In this document: in pieces, positions 36,829 through 47,240 of the stretch | Layout of the letters: every line of letters starts with the position of its first letter | Position numbering within the stretch: position 1 is the first letter of the stretch | NCBI GenBank assembly: GCA_963402885.1 | Contig: OY727093.1 | Span: 20,335,409 to 20,399,408 of the forward strand | DNA: 64,000 bases | Reading direction: 5' to 3' | Origin: Antedon bifida | Taxonomy: Eukaryota; Echinodermata; Crinoidea; Comatulida; Antedonidae | The notes under the pieces: model-generated | The model's database searches: none | What the model saw: the letters and a program-made list of their open reading frames with translations, nothing else | What the model was told of the DNA's origin: nothing | Program-made: the position numbers and the translations under genes

Positions 36829-39320
36829 ACAGGTCAACCCGTACCCATGCCAACTCGTACCCACCAACTCGTACCCAAATTTTGGCTTACTCGTACCCAA
36901 AATTTTGGCTGACCCGTACCCATCATTGGCTGACCCGTACCCATCATTGGCTGGCCCGTACCCAAGTTTAATGCTATTTAAAGTATATTTATATTACATT
37001 TAAACCCAGTTTTATTAAATTTTTAGATACCAATCATATGTTCTATATTATAATGGCAAAAACTATTGACCTAAAAAGTATAATAATATGTACAGACTCG
37101 TACGAAAAAAGCACAGCTTTCATCGTATTTGCGTACGTCGTATTTGGTCAAGTTAATACTTGAGGGCGCTGTTTTATATGGCTCTGTGAAAGATGTCAGT
37201 GGTCGGGCTGTGCTGCATTCTATTTTTTTTCATTTATGAGTTATTAATCTATTATTTTCTACGAATAGTAGTACACGGACATTGAAATACCCACTGTGAT
37301 GATGAAAACTTGAATTATTAAAAGTAAACATGAATATCTTTTATACATAATTTGTATTTTCATTTTATTTTACAGATAATGAAGTAATGTGCTTTTTGAA
37401 AATCGTTTTAAAACGAATGGTTTTTGTTGTTTTGTTTTGCAAGTTTTGGAAAATATTAAACTGTTTTAACATTTCGAAAATATTTAATACATTTTTAAGT
37501 AGTCACTAGTATTTTAAAATCACGAAACTATTTAAGTGGATACCAGCCTCATTGCTGCTATGAGCATCTTAGTAGTAGATTAGATTATTGCCGTTTATCT
37601 AGTATACAATGACGGATGTGAGAGTAATAATAAAAGGTAACCTCCCAATAATTTAACATTTAATTACAAACGACGACATTTGCTGTTATTACGTTTTCAT
37701 TTTATAATGATTATTACTGTATTATTATGACTAAAAACCGAAAAATAAATACTACAAACTTAAAATCATCTTATCGCTGACATATACGTAAGTACTCAGA
37801 CACGTGTAGGTAGGCCTTCAGAACGTTTATATTATTTTAGTAAATAAGACGACATCCGTTGCCATGGAAAAACGATCGTAGTTCATTCATTTGTCTTATT
37901 TGACACATTATAGAATGCATATTTTTTTTTTTAAAAAGGGAATCCCTCGTCAGCAAAAACACGTAGCTGTAAGTTATTGAGGAAACATCTACCAAAAATG
38001 TTTAATTACCGTAAACAAACAGATAATTTTACTGAATTATTTAAGAAAAAAAATAAATAGAAAACGATCATACGCCAAATTGCGTTGTCTATTTTTGTAT
38101 TTAAAAAAAAAAAAGGGAATCCCTCGTCAGCAAAAACACGTAGCTGTAAGTTATTGAGGAAACATCTACCAAAAATGTTTAATTTTACTGAATTATTTAA
38201 GAAAAAAAATAAATAGAAAACGATCATACGCCACATTGCGTTGTCTATTTTTGGACACACTACAAATGGACCCGTACAAATGCGTTTTTTTTTAATATTA
38301 AAGAGGAATCCCCATTCAGCAAAAACACGTATGTAGCTGTTATAGAAAAAAATCTGCCAAAATGTTTAATAATTGCCTTACAGTACGACAGTACGTGTAT
38401 ATGATCATTTCACTGAATTATTAATAAATAAAATATATGGAAAACGATCATACGTCATTACTGAGTCGTCTCTTTGACGCCGGCCCTATAAATGCGTGTT
38501 TTTTATAATAAAAGGTTAATCCCGGTCAGCAAAAACACGTAACACGAAATCTACGAGTAATTCGACCCCATAGCCCTGCAGGCTTTTTGCTTAAAACAGG
38601 GCGTTGTTAATTCAACCAATTTTAAATATACCAATACATTACAATAGAAATAATAATTACTTGATCGAATGTAATCAGGGAAGATAATTAGAATAAAATA
38701 AAAGAATAAAAATTGATAAGTATAAAATTATACGTTGTTGGTACTTTACCTGGGCTTAATTGAATTGTAATACTAACTATACAACAGTTAAAATATTTTT
38801 TTATTAATTAATGTTCTCTTACGTAAATAAAAAAGATACATCAAACATACGTTTATAAAACTATAATACTACATTTAAATAAATGTTAACAAATATATGC
38901 CTAATTAAACGAAGTCTACAATCAAATCAATGGTCATTAATTTTTTTATTAGCACACATTTCACCGAGACCTGTAAAATAAAAAAACAATTTAAATATAA
39001 AAATATTCATACGGCAAAAGCATCCACTAGTTTTGCGCCGATCAAATCATTACAAGTAATTATTCAAATTGGGTACGAGTAGGCCAAATAATGGGTACGA
39101 GTAAGCCAAAAATGGGTACGGGTAAGCCAAATAATGGGTATGAGTAAGCCAAATAATGGGTACGAGTAAGCCAAATATTTAGGTACGAGTTGGCATGGGT
39201 ACGGGTTGGTTTGGGTACGGGTTAGCCAAAGTGGGTACGAGTTGACCAATTATTTGGGTACAGGTTAGCCAAGTTGGGTACGAGTTGGCATGGGTACGGG
39301 TAGGTTTGGGTACGGGTTGC
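36829..39320. mobile_element. Foldback-like element with minisatellite inverted ends
   Basis: The left end (36834-36970) is a run of CAACTCGTACCCA / GGCTGACCCGTACCCATCAT units of about 20 bp. The right end (39060-39320) is the same minisatellite in the opposite orientation (GGGTACGAGTAAGCCAAATA, GGGTACGGGTTGG). The roughly 2-kb interior is non-coding and carries an unrelated tandem repeat. Inverted ends made of short tandem repeats are the hallmark of Foldback elements. The PYPSL-type open frames across the ends are translations of the repeat. Confidence 0.75.
37925..38565. repeat. Tandem repeats of about 175 bp inside the Foldback-like element
   Basis: The segment GGGAATCCCTCGTCAGCAAA, AACACGTAGCTGTAAG, TCTACCAAAAATGTTTAATT, AAAACGATCATACGCCA occurs at about 37937, 38114 and, more diverged, 38310; a partial fourth copy is near 38515. 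The first two are nearly identical. Confidence 0.8.
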
Positions 39321-39839
39321 TGGAGCCTAAAGACGTGGCTAGACTTTCTGTACGAATATTAATATAGCACACTGGTTTAAGTGGTAACATTCTAAAAATC
39401 CCATTTCCTATATGAGCGGGAGACTCAATACAATAGGATGATCATAAGATGCATCATTTCTTCGTTTACAGTAGCATTTGTTCGGTGGGGAAATCAAACA
39501 AATTTTCCTCCACGTCTAGTTACTTTATCCATGATTGAATATTTTTGTCCACGTGTGGCGTTGCCGTGTGTGAGTTTTGGGGATTCCCTCATCTGTAACC
39601 AGGGCATGATTGGTGAAATACGATCACGTGGTACAGTTTTTAAGACGTTGCGGATAATTTGAACGTGTAACGTTCGGCCCGACCAAATCATTCACGCTGT
39701 GTATATTAAAATAAAGTACCAAAATAAAACAGTAATTTCTCAAAATTGTCTAACACGATTATGGAGAACTTTTGATATGTTGTTATTTATAAAATTATTA
39801 TTCTAAATATGTAAAGAAATTGTAGATCCATGACATCGG
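39321..39839. other. Intron, nothing recognised
   Basis: Overlapping open frames at 39438-39691 on both strands show no family features. No repeat ends were recognised. Confidence 0.4.
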
Positions 39840-41217
39840 AACGAGATGAAACGTTAGAATTTACTGCTTATGGCCTAATGTCACTTAAAAACTATCGACC
39901 TATTTCTCTTTGCTCTATTTCTTGTAAACTATTAGAAGGACTTCTTTCTACCCATATTAACACTCACTTAACTATCTATGTCTTATTCCTAAAGCCCAAC
40001 ATGGTTTCGTGCCAAGACTATTACTCAAGTCTCCCAACTTTACCATCACCTAGCTTCTAATCTTGATAAACGTAATTCTCCTAAAACTGATGTTATATTT
40101 CTGGATTGGTCCAAGTCCTTTGATAAGATTTCTCATACTCTTCTGCTTCAAAAACTTCACAACTATGGTTTCTGTGGCACTACACTTAATTGGATTTCCT
40201 CTTACTTAATTGGTCGGTCACAGAGAGTGCTTTTTAATGGTTCTTCCTCCAATTGGGCTCAAGTTACATCTGGGGTTCCACAGGGATCTCTACTAGGCCC
40301 TCTGTTATTTAATATTTTTGTTTCGGATCTTCCCTCTACTCTTTAATCTAATATTCTCCAATATGCTGATGACACTAGTCTTCAGGAATATTCAATCTAA
40401 CTCTGATTCTCTTATCCTACAATCTGATCTTGACAAAATTCTTTCTTGGTCCAACGTTAATAAAATGTCACTTAACATAAATAAATGTAAATAAATCCGT
40501 GTGTCGTCCGATTCTGGAATATGGTGCTCCTGTGTGGTTTCCACATTTGGCTTCTCATCTTACTCTCCTGGAATTCTTACAAGATACTCTTTTACGGGTA
40601 AACACTTTGAACGTCCTACTTACGCCGAAAGATTAGCTCTCCTTCATCTTCCTTCTTTGACTTCTCGGATTAATTTCCAAACTATTATTTTTGTTGTCAA
40701 ATGTTTATACACTTTTATTGATCTTGATGTTTCTTCCTTTTTTTCTCCTATTTCTCGTCACAAATTTGATCTATTCAGGCCACCCTTTGCTCAAACTCTT
40801 TGCAATCTTCACTCTTTTCTAGATTCTGTAAACTTCGAAATGGTCTTCCCTCAGATTTAAAAGATTTAAATTTAAGAGCTCTCCTTGGCAGGTTTGAGAA
40901 TTTGTGACTAGTCTTCGCCAACACTATTTCCATTCCTGATTTCTCCTCTCCTTGCCTCTCTTCCATTTGATTTTCTCTGGTCCCTGCTGTTTGTTTTGGT
41001 TTTTTTTTGTACTTAACGTCTTAGATTTTAATTTAATTAACCATATTTTTTTTTCTTTATTTTGCCTATATTATATTTATATTATATTTTATTTCTGTTA
41101 AAGGAAAGTCTTTAAACAGTGATTGGGTTCGCTTTTGACAATCCTGGCTTTTTGTTTCATTTTGTATTTTTATGTATTCTGTTGTAATTGTAATGAGCCG
41201 ATATTGAATAAATCAAA
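39840..41217 (+). mobile_element. Decayed CR1/Jockey-like LINE fragment
   Basis: Plus-strand remnants of a reverse transcriptase: SLKNYRPISLCSISCKLLE near 39880, a degraded palm with SGVPQGS-like DNA near 40270, an ADDT-like box near 40365 and a C-terminal block at 40501-40857 (TYAERLALLHLPSLTSRINF, FSPISRHKFDLFRP). Several frameshifts and stops separate them. The 3' end is AATAAATCAAATCAAATCAA, a short tandem tail typical of CR1/L2-like elements. The 5' part is missing. Confidence 0.75.
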
Positions 41218-41387
41218 TCAAATCAACATGTGGAAAGCATCATTATAACAAGTCGATCAATTTTGTCCAAGAGAGCTGTAGTTGTGGCTGTGTGACAAAT
41301 GTATCAAATGCCATTTTTAAATCTATTGCAACTAGACTAAATTTTCTACTATCATTAGAACAATAAATATTTTGTGTTATTTTGCAG

Positions 41388-41619
41388 ATATGGTCATGCT
41401 TTGATTGGGTTCAAAATGACCCGCCAGTTGAAAAGACTAAATGTGGAGCAGGCCTTTGAACTTGGGCACCACATTCTAAAAGCTCATATCTACAAGGCTT
41501 TAGGCAGACAAATGGGCTACTCATCCAGAGAGCTGCAAGCTATTTGGATGCATATTAATACCGATAATCTATCTAAAACGTTAGTTCAGAGACGCAATGT
41601 GTTCTTTCCAAATGTTAAA
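41388..41619 (+). CDS. TANC: TANC-type scaffold protein, helical exon after the NTPase
   Basis: A 232-base exon between TTTTGCAG and GTAAGTG. One incoming base completes the Arg codon begun at 25226, and it ends on a codon border. The translation includes GHALIGFKMTRQ, LNVEQAFELGHHILKAHIYK and RRNVFFPNVK. It corresponds to vertebrate TANC2 GHTLLAFWFSRQ, ELGHHILKAHIFK and RNLYTPNIK. It is the helical region leading to the ankyrin repeats. The intron before it is 16.2 kb of repeats. Confidence 0.95.
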
Positions 41620-42044
41620 GTAAGTGTAGTACTCTAGCCACAATGTTCACGTTTGTTTGCATATTTTAATTAAATAATAATGACATTCTAATTCGCTTAG
41701 AGGTAGTCAACACCTAGGATTGTTCGATTGTTGACATAATAATAACAGTAGGTGTATACATATTTAAATATGTTACAAAAAAACCAATAAATTTAACTGT
41801 TTGAATGTGAATCCAATGTAGGCCTACCTTTTTTTTTATTCGATCTGAGTCAAATGACAGGAATCTGTTTAGATGTTATGAAACAAATTATGAATGTTTT
41901 GTATTCATGTAAATCATTTCATGAGGTGAAAGCTGAAAGGTTATATTTTACTCAGTTTCGCCTCATCCTTATAAAATATTTGTACCATTGCATTCATAAA
42001 CATTCATTATTTAGAATCAAAGTAGTAATCTTATCTTATCTCAG

Positions 42045-42281
42045 GTTAGTCGTCTTTTGCTACTAGCAGGTGCAAATCCTAACCAGAAAACAGATGTTTT
42101 ACACAATGCACCAATAATGTGTGTGTCTGCCAAGGAAGGTCATACTGAAATGGTATCTCTCTTGTTGGAGTTTGATGCAAGTGTGAGTTCCAATTCTGAT
42201 GATGGAATGACAGCACTATGCTATGCTGCTGCTTTCGGTCATTTGGATATTATTCGTATGCTGATGATAAAAAGAGCACAG
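42045..42281 (+). CDS. TANC: TANC-type scaffold protein, first ankyrin repeats
   Basis: A 237-base, phase-0 exon between a TCTTATCTCAG acceptor and a GTTAGT donor. It encodes [48 protein letters not shown] and [18 protein letters not shown]. These are about two and a half ankyrin repeats with the [15 protein letters not shown] core, matching vertebrate TANC2 ([20 protein letters not shown]). Ankyrin repeats bind partner proteins. The preceding intron is only 425 bp and the following one is 17.8 kb. Confidence 0.95.
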
Positions 42282-42779
42282 GTTAGTTTTTTTGTATTTT
42301 ATCAGCTATAAATGCATACATTACAGTAGCATGTACCCAAAGTGGGGTATTTTGATCCAATTTTGGCCGCTAACTTTGATCCAATTTTGGCCGCTAATGT
42401 GAAACTTCACGTAAGTACAGTTGCAGTCATTTTGATATACCCCAAGTGTATTAGATGTGTGCATAGGAAGAACTTACACCTTCTCATAATATAAAGACAT
42501 TTTTCTCTGGTAAGTACATGCCAATGCTACAGTATCTATCAAAGGAGATTTTAAATTCTCCTTCGCAGCTTTGAAATATGATTATGTGGTGAAGTTTTTT
42601 TATTTATTAATAATTTAAAATGAACACTTGTGTCATGAAAAAAAGTACCAACAAGTTGACAGGCACAATTATGGGAAACAATTTGATGGGAGTTTTAACC
42701 ATAAAATTATTATTATGTTCAGCCAATATCTGAATCAGATTATCGATCATCAAAAGCATTCAATGCTTCCCCTTTAAAT
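42282..42779. other. Intron with a 24-bp direct duplication
   Basis: TTTGATCCAATTTTGGCCGC plus TAAC is repeated directly at 42351-42374 and 42375-42398. Nothing else was recognised before the LINE remnant. Confidence 0.5.
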
Positions 42780-44440
42780 GTATAGCCTCAACCAGACAGG
42801 CAGAAGGTAAAAATACATATATGGCTTTTCTTGATTTTCGAAAGGCCTTCGATACTGTATGGAGAGACAAATTGTTAACCACAGCATGGGATATTTGTAT
42901 TAAAGGAAATGTATGGAAAATGTTATTTAATATTTATAATAATGTTCACTGCAAAGTAAAATTTGGAGAAATCGAAACAGAATATTTCTAAATTGAAGAA
43001 GGTGTTAAACAAGAAGTGCATTATCACCTATTTTATTTTGTATATACATATTGTAAATGATTTTGCCAAACTTCTAAGGGAAAATAAAATGGGCATAGAA
43101 ATATGTAATGTTCAATTAAGTGGTCTATTCTGGGCAGATTAATGTATCTCTGCTAGCTAATGACGAAAGGGAGTTACAAGAAATGCTTGATCTAGCTACA
43201 AAATTTAGTAATGACTACAAATTAGAATTCAACTATGAGAAATCCAATGTTTTAATTACTGGAAAAAGAACAGACAAAACAGAGGTTATGGCCATTAAGT
43301 GATCATTATATTTCAGAAGTTAATAATTAGGATCCCATATTACAGATCTCTTTCCGATCACTGTCATATTAAAGAGGTTATTAAGAAGAAATATAGAATT
43401 ATAGCGTATATAAAGTCAATTATTGATGATCAAGATGATTATAACAGAGATTTGGAGATTTGTTGTTGAAGACTCTAGGTTTTCCTTCAATTAACTATGC
43501 ATGCTCTACATATGTCTGTGGTGGTATAAGTGATATTCAAAATTTTGAAAAATTACAAACCTAAAATGGCAAAGGCGATACTCAAAGCACCACGTAGCAC
43601 AGCTTTGTACGGTGATCTAGGTTGGAAGTCTATTTCAACTATTCAAGACATGCAACAAATTGATTTTTTAAATCGTTTAGTAAAGATGGATATGAGTCGA
43701 TGGCCCAAATTGGCTTTTAGTGCTATGCTATTCATTAGTCATACGTCTACATTTTAAGTGGAAATGGTACAACCATATGCAAAATACTCTAGACTTGTGT
43801 GGAATGAGCCACAGGTTTTAATTAACGACAGATAATAACAATCAATGGGTAAACATTTCAAAAAATATAATTAAGTAATGTATTGATGGTCCAAATGTTT
43901 GACCAAGCCAGAAAGAAAACTTCATTGATGAATTATGTCACACTTAAATCCACACTATATATAGAGCCGTATCTTTTAGATAAATTAGATTTCTTAGGGG
44001 CAAGTCTTAAATTTAAGGCAAGATCAAATACACTTGCACTTAACCTTAAGAAATCTATATGGGAAGAAGATAATGATGGTACATGTCCTATATGTAAAAA
44101 TGATAAAGAAGACATTATACATTTTATATGTGGTTGTACTTCCTACTAGGTAAAGTATTAAAACTAAAACTAACCCTAGGATGTGACACTAGCCTTCCTA
44201 CTGGGACGCAACCAGTAATTGTTAATAAAGTAAATGAAATATTTGACATGTTTTGCAAAAGCTATATAAAACAACCATGGGCTTCACGTACCAAGATGTT
44301 AAAGATTTAAATACCAGTCTGGTACTACTAATGTAGTACTCTGTAAATAGAGTAATGATTAACATGCTATACCGGTGGGCCTACATACTTTACATTAAAT
44401 ATATTTACTTTATAACGAAATAAAGATTTTTTAGCGTCCA
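42780..44440 (+). mobile_element. Decayed LINE, same family as the minus-strand LINE at 17777
   Basis: Plus-strand reverse transcriptase remnants: FLDFRKAFDTVWRDKLLTTA near 42830, LSGLFWAD near 43120, ERELQEMLDLATKFSNDYKL then EFNYEKSNVLITGKRT near 43170-43270, ALYGDLGWKSIS near 43605, and at 43883-44149 LLDKLDFLGASLKFKARSNT followed by a CPICKNDKEDIIHFICGC zinc motif. Each has a close counterpart in the 17777-22400 LINE. Stops and frameshifts are frequent, so the copy is old. The 3' end is near 44430 (AACGAAATAAAGATTTTTTA). Confidence 0.8.
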
Positions 44441-44632
44441 CAGTATAGTTAAGATTTTTCATAGTAACTCATGACGTTATGTGAATGTATTTTTATATAT
44501 AAATCCAAAGGCAAATTACTGAAAAAATGACAATGCTGTGGGTATCAGTGGCTGGATCTCATTGGAGATACAAAAAAAAGAAGTGAAAAGCTAAATCAAA
44601 ACGATAAAGTAAAACAGCCAGAAAAGTTAGCA

Positions 44633-44663
44633 GAGCTTTCGGGCAACACTAGCCCTTCATCAG
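44633..44663 (-). ncRNA. Hammerhead-ribozyme-like motif, family 1, minus copy
   Basis: Read on the minus strand: CTGATGA, one extra A, GGGC, a 7-base loop, GCCC, GAA, then AGCT and C. Bases before it (UUGCA) and after it (UGCUAA) can pair as stem I. The order CUGAUGA - stem II - GAA - stem III - cleavage C is that of a hammerhead. The extra base between CUGAUGA and stem II, and a stem III that is only a self-complementary AGCU, depart from the consensus. Confidence 0.5.
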
Positions 44664-44799
44664 TGCAAGTCATTTATATATATATATAAACACAAGAGGC
44701 AAAGAACATTAATTCTAAACCGCCCGGTGATATACTGAAATTTAATTAATTAATTTGAAACGATAAAGATGAGGAAATCTGTGAGAATGAGAAAAAGTC

Positions 44800-44869
44800 G
44801 GCCCAACCGAGACTCGAACTCGGACGCCTGCTTGATATGCAGATGTCCTAACCATTAGACCACTGGGGC
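44800..44869 (-). tRNA. tRNA-like gene, anticodon AUC, copy A
   Basis: Minus-strand 70-base cloverleaf like copies B-D, with A box TGGTCTAATGG and B box GAGTTCGAGTC. It lacks one variable-loop base and has one acceptor-stem change (GGGCC for GGGGC), so it is probably a pseudogene. A TTTTT terminator follows. Confidence 0.6.
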
Positions 44870-45162
44870 TTTCATGTTATTGTTCGAACTCGATTGGATA
44901 ACGACTCTTTAACATTCTCGGCGTGGTACGGCGGAACAGCACTAGTCCTCAGTTGTACGCACGCGCAACAGAGATCAAATTGATACGCCCTCATCTTTCA
45001 GTATTTTTATTCACGAGGCGGGATCTCCGAAGAGATACTTTTATATATATAAACACAAGAGGCAAAGAACATTAATTCTAAACCGCCCGGTGATATACTG
45101 AAATTTAATTAATTAATTTGAAACGATAAAGATGAGGAAATCTGTAAGAATGAGAAAAAGTC

Positions 45163-45233
45163 GCCCCAACCGAGACTCGAACTCGGACCGCCTGCTTGAT
45201 ATGCAGATGTCCTAACCATTAGACCACTGGGGC
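45163..45233 (-). tRNA. tRNA-like gene, anticodon AUC, copy B
   Basis: Minus-strand 71-base cloverleaf with a 7-bp acceptor stem (GCCCCAG with TTGGGGC, one G-T pair), D arm GTCTAATGGTTAGGAC, anticodon arm TCTGC-ATATCAA-GCAGG and T arm CCGAG-TTCGAGT-CTCGG. The anticodon reads AUC (Asp, GAU codon), although the D and T arms look like tRNA-Glu. An ACTTTTT terminator follows. Confidence 0.7.
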
Positions 45234-45274
45234 TTTCATGGTATTGTTCGAACAATATATATATATATATTGCA

Positions 45275-45305
45275 CTGATGAAGGGCTAGTGTTGCCCGAA
45301 AGCTC
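45275..45305 (+). ncRNA. Hammerhead-ribozyme-like motif, family 1, plus copy
   Basis: Exact inverted counterpart of 44633-44663: CTGATGA, A, GGGC, TAGTGTT loop, GCCC, GAA, AGCT, C. Flanking TTGCA and TGCTAA give a short stem I (A-U, C-G, G-C). Same deviations from the consensus. Confidence 0.5.
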
Positions 45306-45537
45306 TGCTAACTTTTCTGGCTGTTTACTTTATCGTTTTGATTTAGCTTTTCGCTTTTTTTATTTGTATCTCCATTGAGATCCAGCCACTGATACCCACA
45401 GCATTGTCATTTTTTTCAGTAATTTGCCTTTGGATTTATATATATATATATATAAATCAAAGAGCTGCATAGGCAGGATATAGAAAAAAATCAAGATCAA
45501 ATAAGTTAAAACTGCCTCAATATAGATTTATTTTTAC

Positions 45538-45566
45538 GACATGTTTCGGGCATAGCCCATCATCAG
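45538..45566 (-). ncRNA. Hammerhead-ribozyme-like motif, family 2, minus copy
   Basis: On the minus strand: CTGATGA, one extra T, GGGC-TAT-GCCC, GAA, ACATGT, C, so the canonical GUC precedes the would-be cut. It is the inverted partner of 45976-46004. Confidence 0.5.
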
Positions 45567-45975
45567 GTGAAGAGAATTGTAACAAAGGATAACATATATA
45601 AGTCACAAAATTACATAATAAAACAAATCAGCCAATCAAAGATGTTAACAAACAAAAGGCATAGTTATAAAGGCACGCCTCCAAAAGCTATGGGGTACAA
45701 AGCAGAAATGGTTGCTTATAAAGCAGGAAAGATCTTTTAAACATTAATTTTGCCAGAGACATTCACATATTAACAATTATTTACACTTGAAGCTTTTTTC
45801 TTTGTTTTAAATTTCCTGCTTTATAAGCAACCATTTCTGCTTTGTACCCCATAGCTTTTGGAGGCGTGCCTTTATAACTATGCCTTTTGTTTGTTAACAT
45901 CTTTGATTGGCTGATTTGTTTTATTATGTAATTTTGTGACTTATATATGTTATCCTTTGTTACAATTCTCTTCAC

Positions 45976-46004
45976 CTGATGATGGGCTATGCCCGAAACA
46001 TGTC
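45976..46004 (+). ncRNA. Hammerhead-ribozyme-like motif, family 2, plus copy
   Basis: CTGATGA, T, GGGC-TAT-GCCC, GAA, ACATGT, C, followed by GTAAAAA. Upstream TTCAC can pair with GTAAA (one mismatch) as stem I. Stem III (ACA/UGU) has no loop and is palindromic, as in hammerheads that work as dimers. The single unpaired base after CUGAUGA is not canonical, so activity is uncertain. Confidence 0.55.
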
Positions 46005-46383
46005 GTAAAAATAAATCTATATTGAGGCAGTTTTAACTTATTTGATCTTGATTTTTTTATATATATATATATTCGAGTCTCGGTTGGGGCGACTTTTTCT
46101 CATTCTCACAGATTTCCTCATCTTTATCGTTTCAAATTAATTAATTAAATTTCAGTATATCACCGGGCGGTTTCGAATTAATGTTCATTGCCTAATGTGT
46201 TTATATATATAAAAGTATCTCTTCGGAGATCCCGTCTCGTGAATAAAAATACTGAAAGATGAGGGCGTATCAATTTGATCTCTGGTGCGCGTGCGTACAA
46301 CTGAGGACTAGTGCTGTTCCGCCGTACCACGCCGAGAGTGTTAAAGAGTCGCTATCCAATTGAGTTTGAACAATACCATGAAA

Positions 46384-46454
46384 GCCCCAGTGGTCTAATG
46401 GTTAGGACATCTGCATATCAAGCAGGCGGTCCGAGTTCGAGTCTCGGTTGGGGC
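46384..46454 (+). tRNA. tRNA-like gene, anticodon AUC, copy C
   Basis: Plus-strand 71-base cloverleaf identical in structure to copy B, with all four stems paired and intact A and B boxes. ACTTTTTC follows as a pol III terminator. It is in a tandem 364-bp unit, so it could be a real multi-copy tRNA gene or the head of a tRNA-derived repeat. Confidence 0.7.
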
Positions 46455-46747
46455 GACTTTTTCTCATTCTCACAGATTTCCTCATCTTTATCGTTTCAAA
46501 TTAATTAATTAAATTTCAGTATATCACCGGGCGGTTTCGAATTAATGTTCTTTGCCTAATGTGTTTATATATATAAAAGTATCTCTTCGGAGATCCCGTC
46601 TCGTGAATAAAAATACTGAAAGATGAGGGCGTATCAATTTGATCTCTGGTGCGCGTGCGTACAACTGAGGACTAGTGCTGTTCCGCCGTACCACGCCGAG
46701 AGTGTTAAAGAGTCGCTATCCAATTGAGTTTGAACAATACCATGAAA

Positions 46748-46818
46748 GCCCCAGTGGTCTAATGGTTAGGACATCTGCATATCAAGCAGGCGGTCCGAGT
46801 TCGAGTCTCGGTTGGGGC
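46748..46818 (+). tRNA. tRNA-like gene, anticodon AUC, copy D
   Basis: Identical to copy C, exactly 364 bp downstream. Same terminator and flanks. Confidence 0.7.
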
Positions 46819-46926
46819 GACTTTTTCTCATTCTCACAGATTTCCTCATCTTTATCGTTTCAAATTAATTAATTAAATTTCAGTATATCACCGGGCGGTT
46901 TCGAATTAATGTTCATTGCCTAATGT

Positions 46927-46928
<2 letters not shown>

Positions 46929-46962
<34 letters not shown>

Positions 46963-47240
46963 ATTTTTTTTTTTTTATATCATTTTGTATTATTATGTAT
47001 TATTGTTATTACTATACTGTATAGGAAACCATTTCAATATTAACTATCATGATAATTTTAATAGCATCATCAACAATTATTTTTGTAACTACTTCCTCTT
47101 TATGTATATATATATAGGTTGGGGCGACTTTTTCTTATTCTCACAGATTTTCTCATCTCTATCGTTTCAAATTAATTAATTAAATTTCAGTATATCACCG
47201 GGCGGTTTAGAATTAATGTTCTTTGCCTAATGTGTTTATA
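46929..47240. repeat. (TA)n tract and truncated tRNA cassette tail
   Basis: A long (TA)n run at about 46927-46958, AT-rich filler, another (TA)n at 47105-47115, then the 3' end of the cassette (GGTTGGGGCGACTTTTTCTT to TTTGCCTAATGTG). Confidence 0.7.

Larger units (their letters stand above)
44503..45446. mobile_element. Inverted-repeat element, family 1, enclosing tRNA-like cassettes
   Basis: A left arm of about 185 bp (44503-44687) and its complement (45268-45446) share CCAAAGGCAAATTACTGAAA, ATGACAATGCTGTGGGTATC, AGTGGCTGGATCTCA and the hammerhead-like motif. Between them lie two minus-strand copies of a tRNA-like cassette. All junctions are (TA)n tracts. Hammerhead motifs in terminal repeats are known from Penelope-like elements and retrozymes; no Penelope reverse transcriptase is present here. 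Confidence 0.7.
45478..46062. mobile_element. Palindromic element, family 2, with hammerhead-like motifs
   Basis: Two arms of roughly 250 bp (45478-45731 and 45817-46062) are almost perfect complements, sharing ATCAAGATCAAATAAGTTAA, CCTCAATATAGATTTA, CATAGCCCATCATCAGGTGA and AAAGCTATGGGGTACAAAGC. The 85-bp centre is unique. (TA)n tracts border it. Open frames across the arms are not convincing genes. Confidence 0.8.
46072..46928 (+). repeat. Tandem tRNA-bearing cassettes, 364-bp period
   Basis: A truncated start (only the tRNA 3' half, 46072-46090) is followed by two complete, nearly identical 364-bp units. Each holds AAAAGTATCTCTTCGGAGAT, GTACCACGCCGAGAGTG, a tRNA-like gene, a TTTTT terminator and CACCGGGCGGTTTCGAATTA, and ends in (TA)n. 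Another 3' piece lies at 47118-47240. The same cassette occurs inverted at 44690-45255. The short open frames here are identical because of the duplication and are not genes. Confidence 0.85.

Noticed and set aside
36800-37003. Pro/Tyr-rich protein with PYPSL repeats
   Set aside because: It is the translation of the GTACCC minisatellite at the end of the Foldback-like element; the inverted end gives similar frames on the other strand.
42340-42440. Small inverted element with CCCAAAGTGGGGTAT ends
   Set aside because: Only a few bases pair around a 24-bp direct duplication, and no target duplication was visible.
45781-45975. Short Lys-rich ORF in the palindrome
   Set aside because: It lies in a near-perfect inverted repeat and has no recognisable features; it is a by-product of the arm sequence.
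46311-46872. Two identical 65-residue proteins
   Set aside because: They are identical because of the 364-bp tandem duplication and run straight through the tRNA-like genes.
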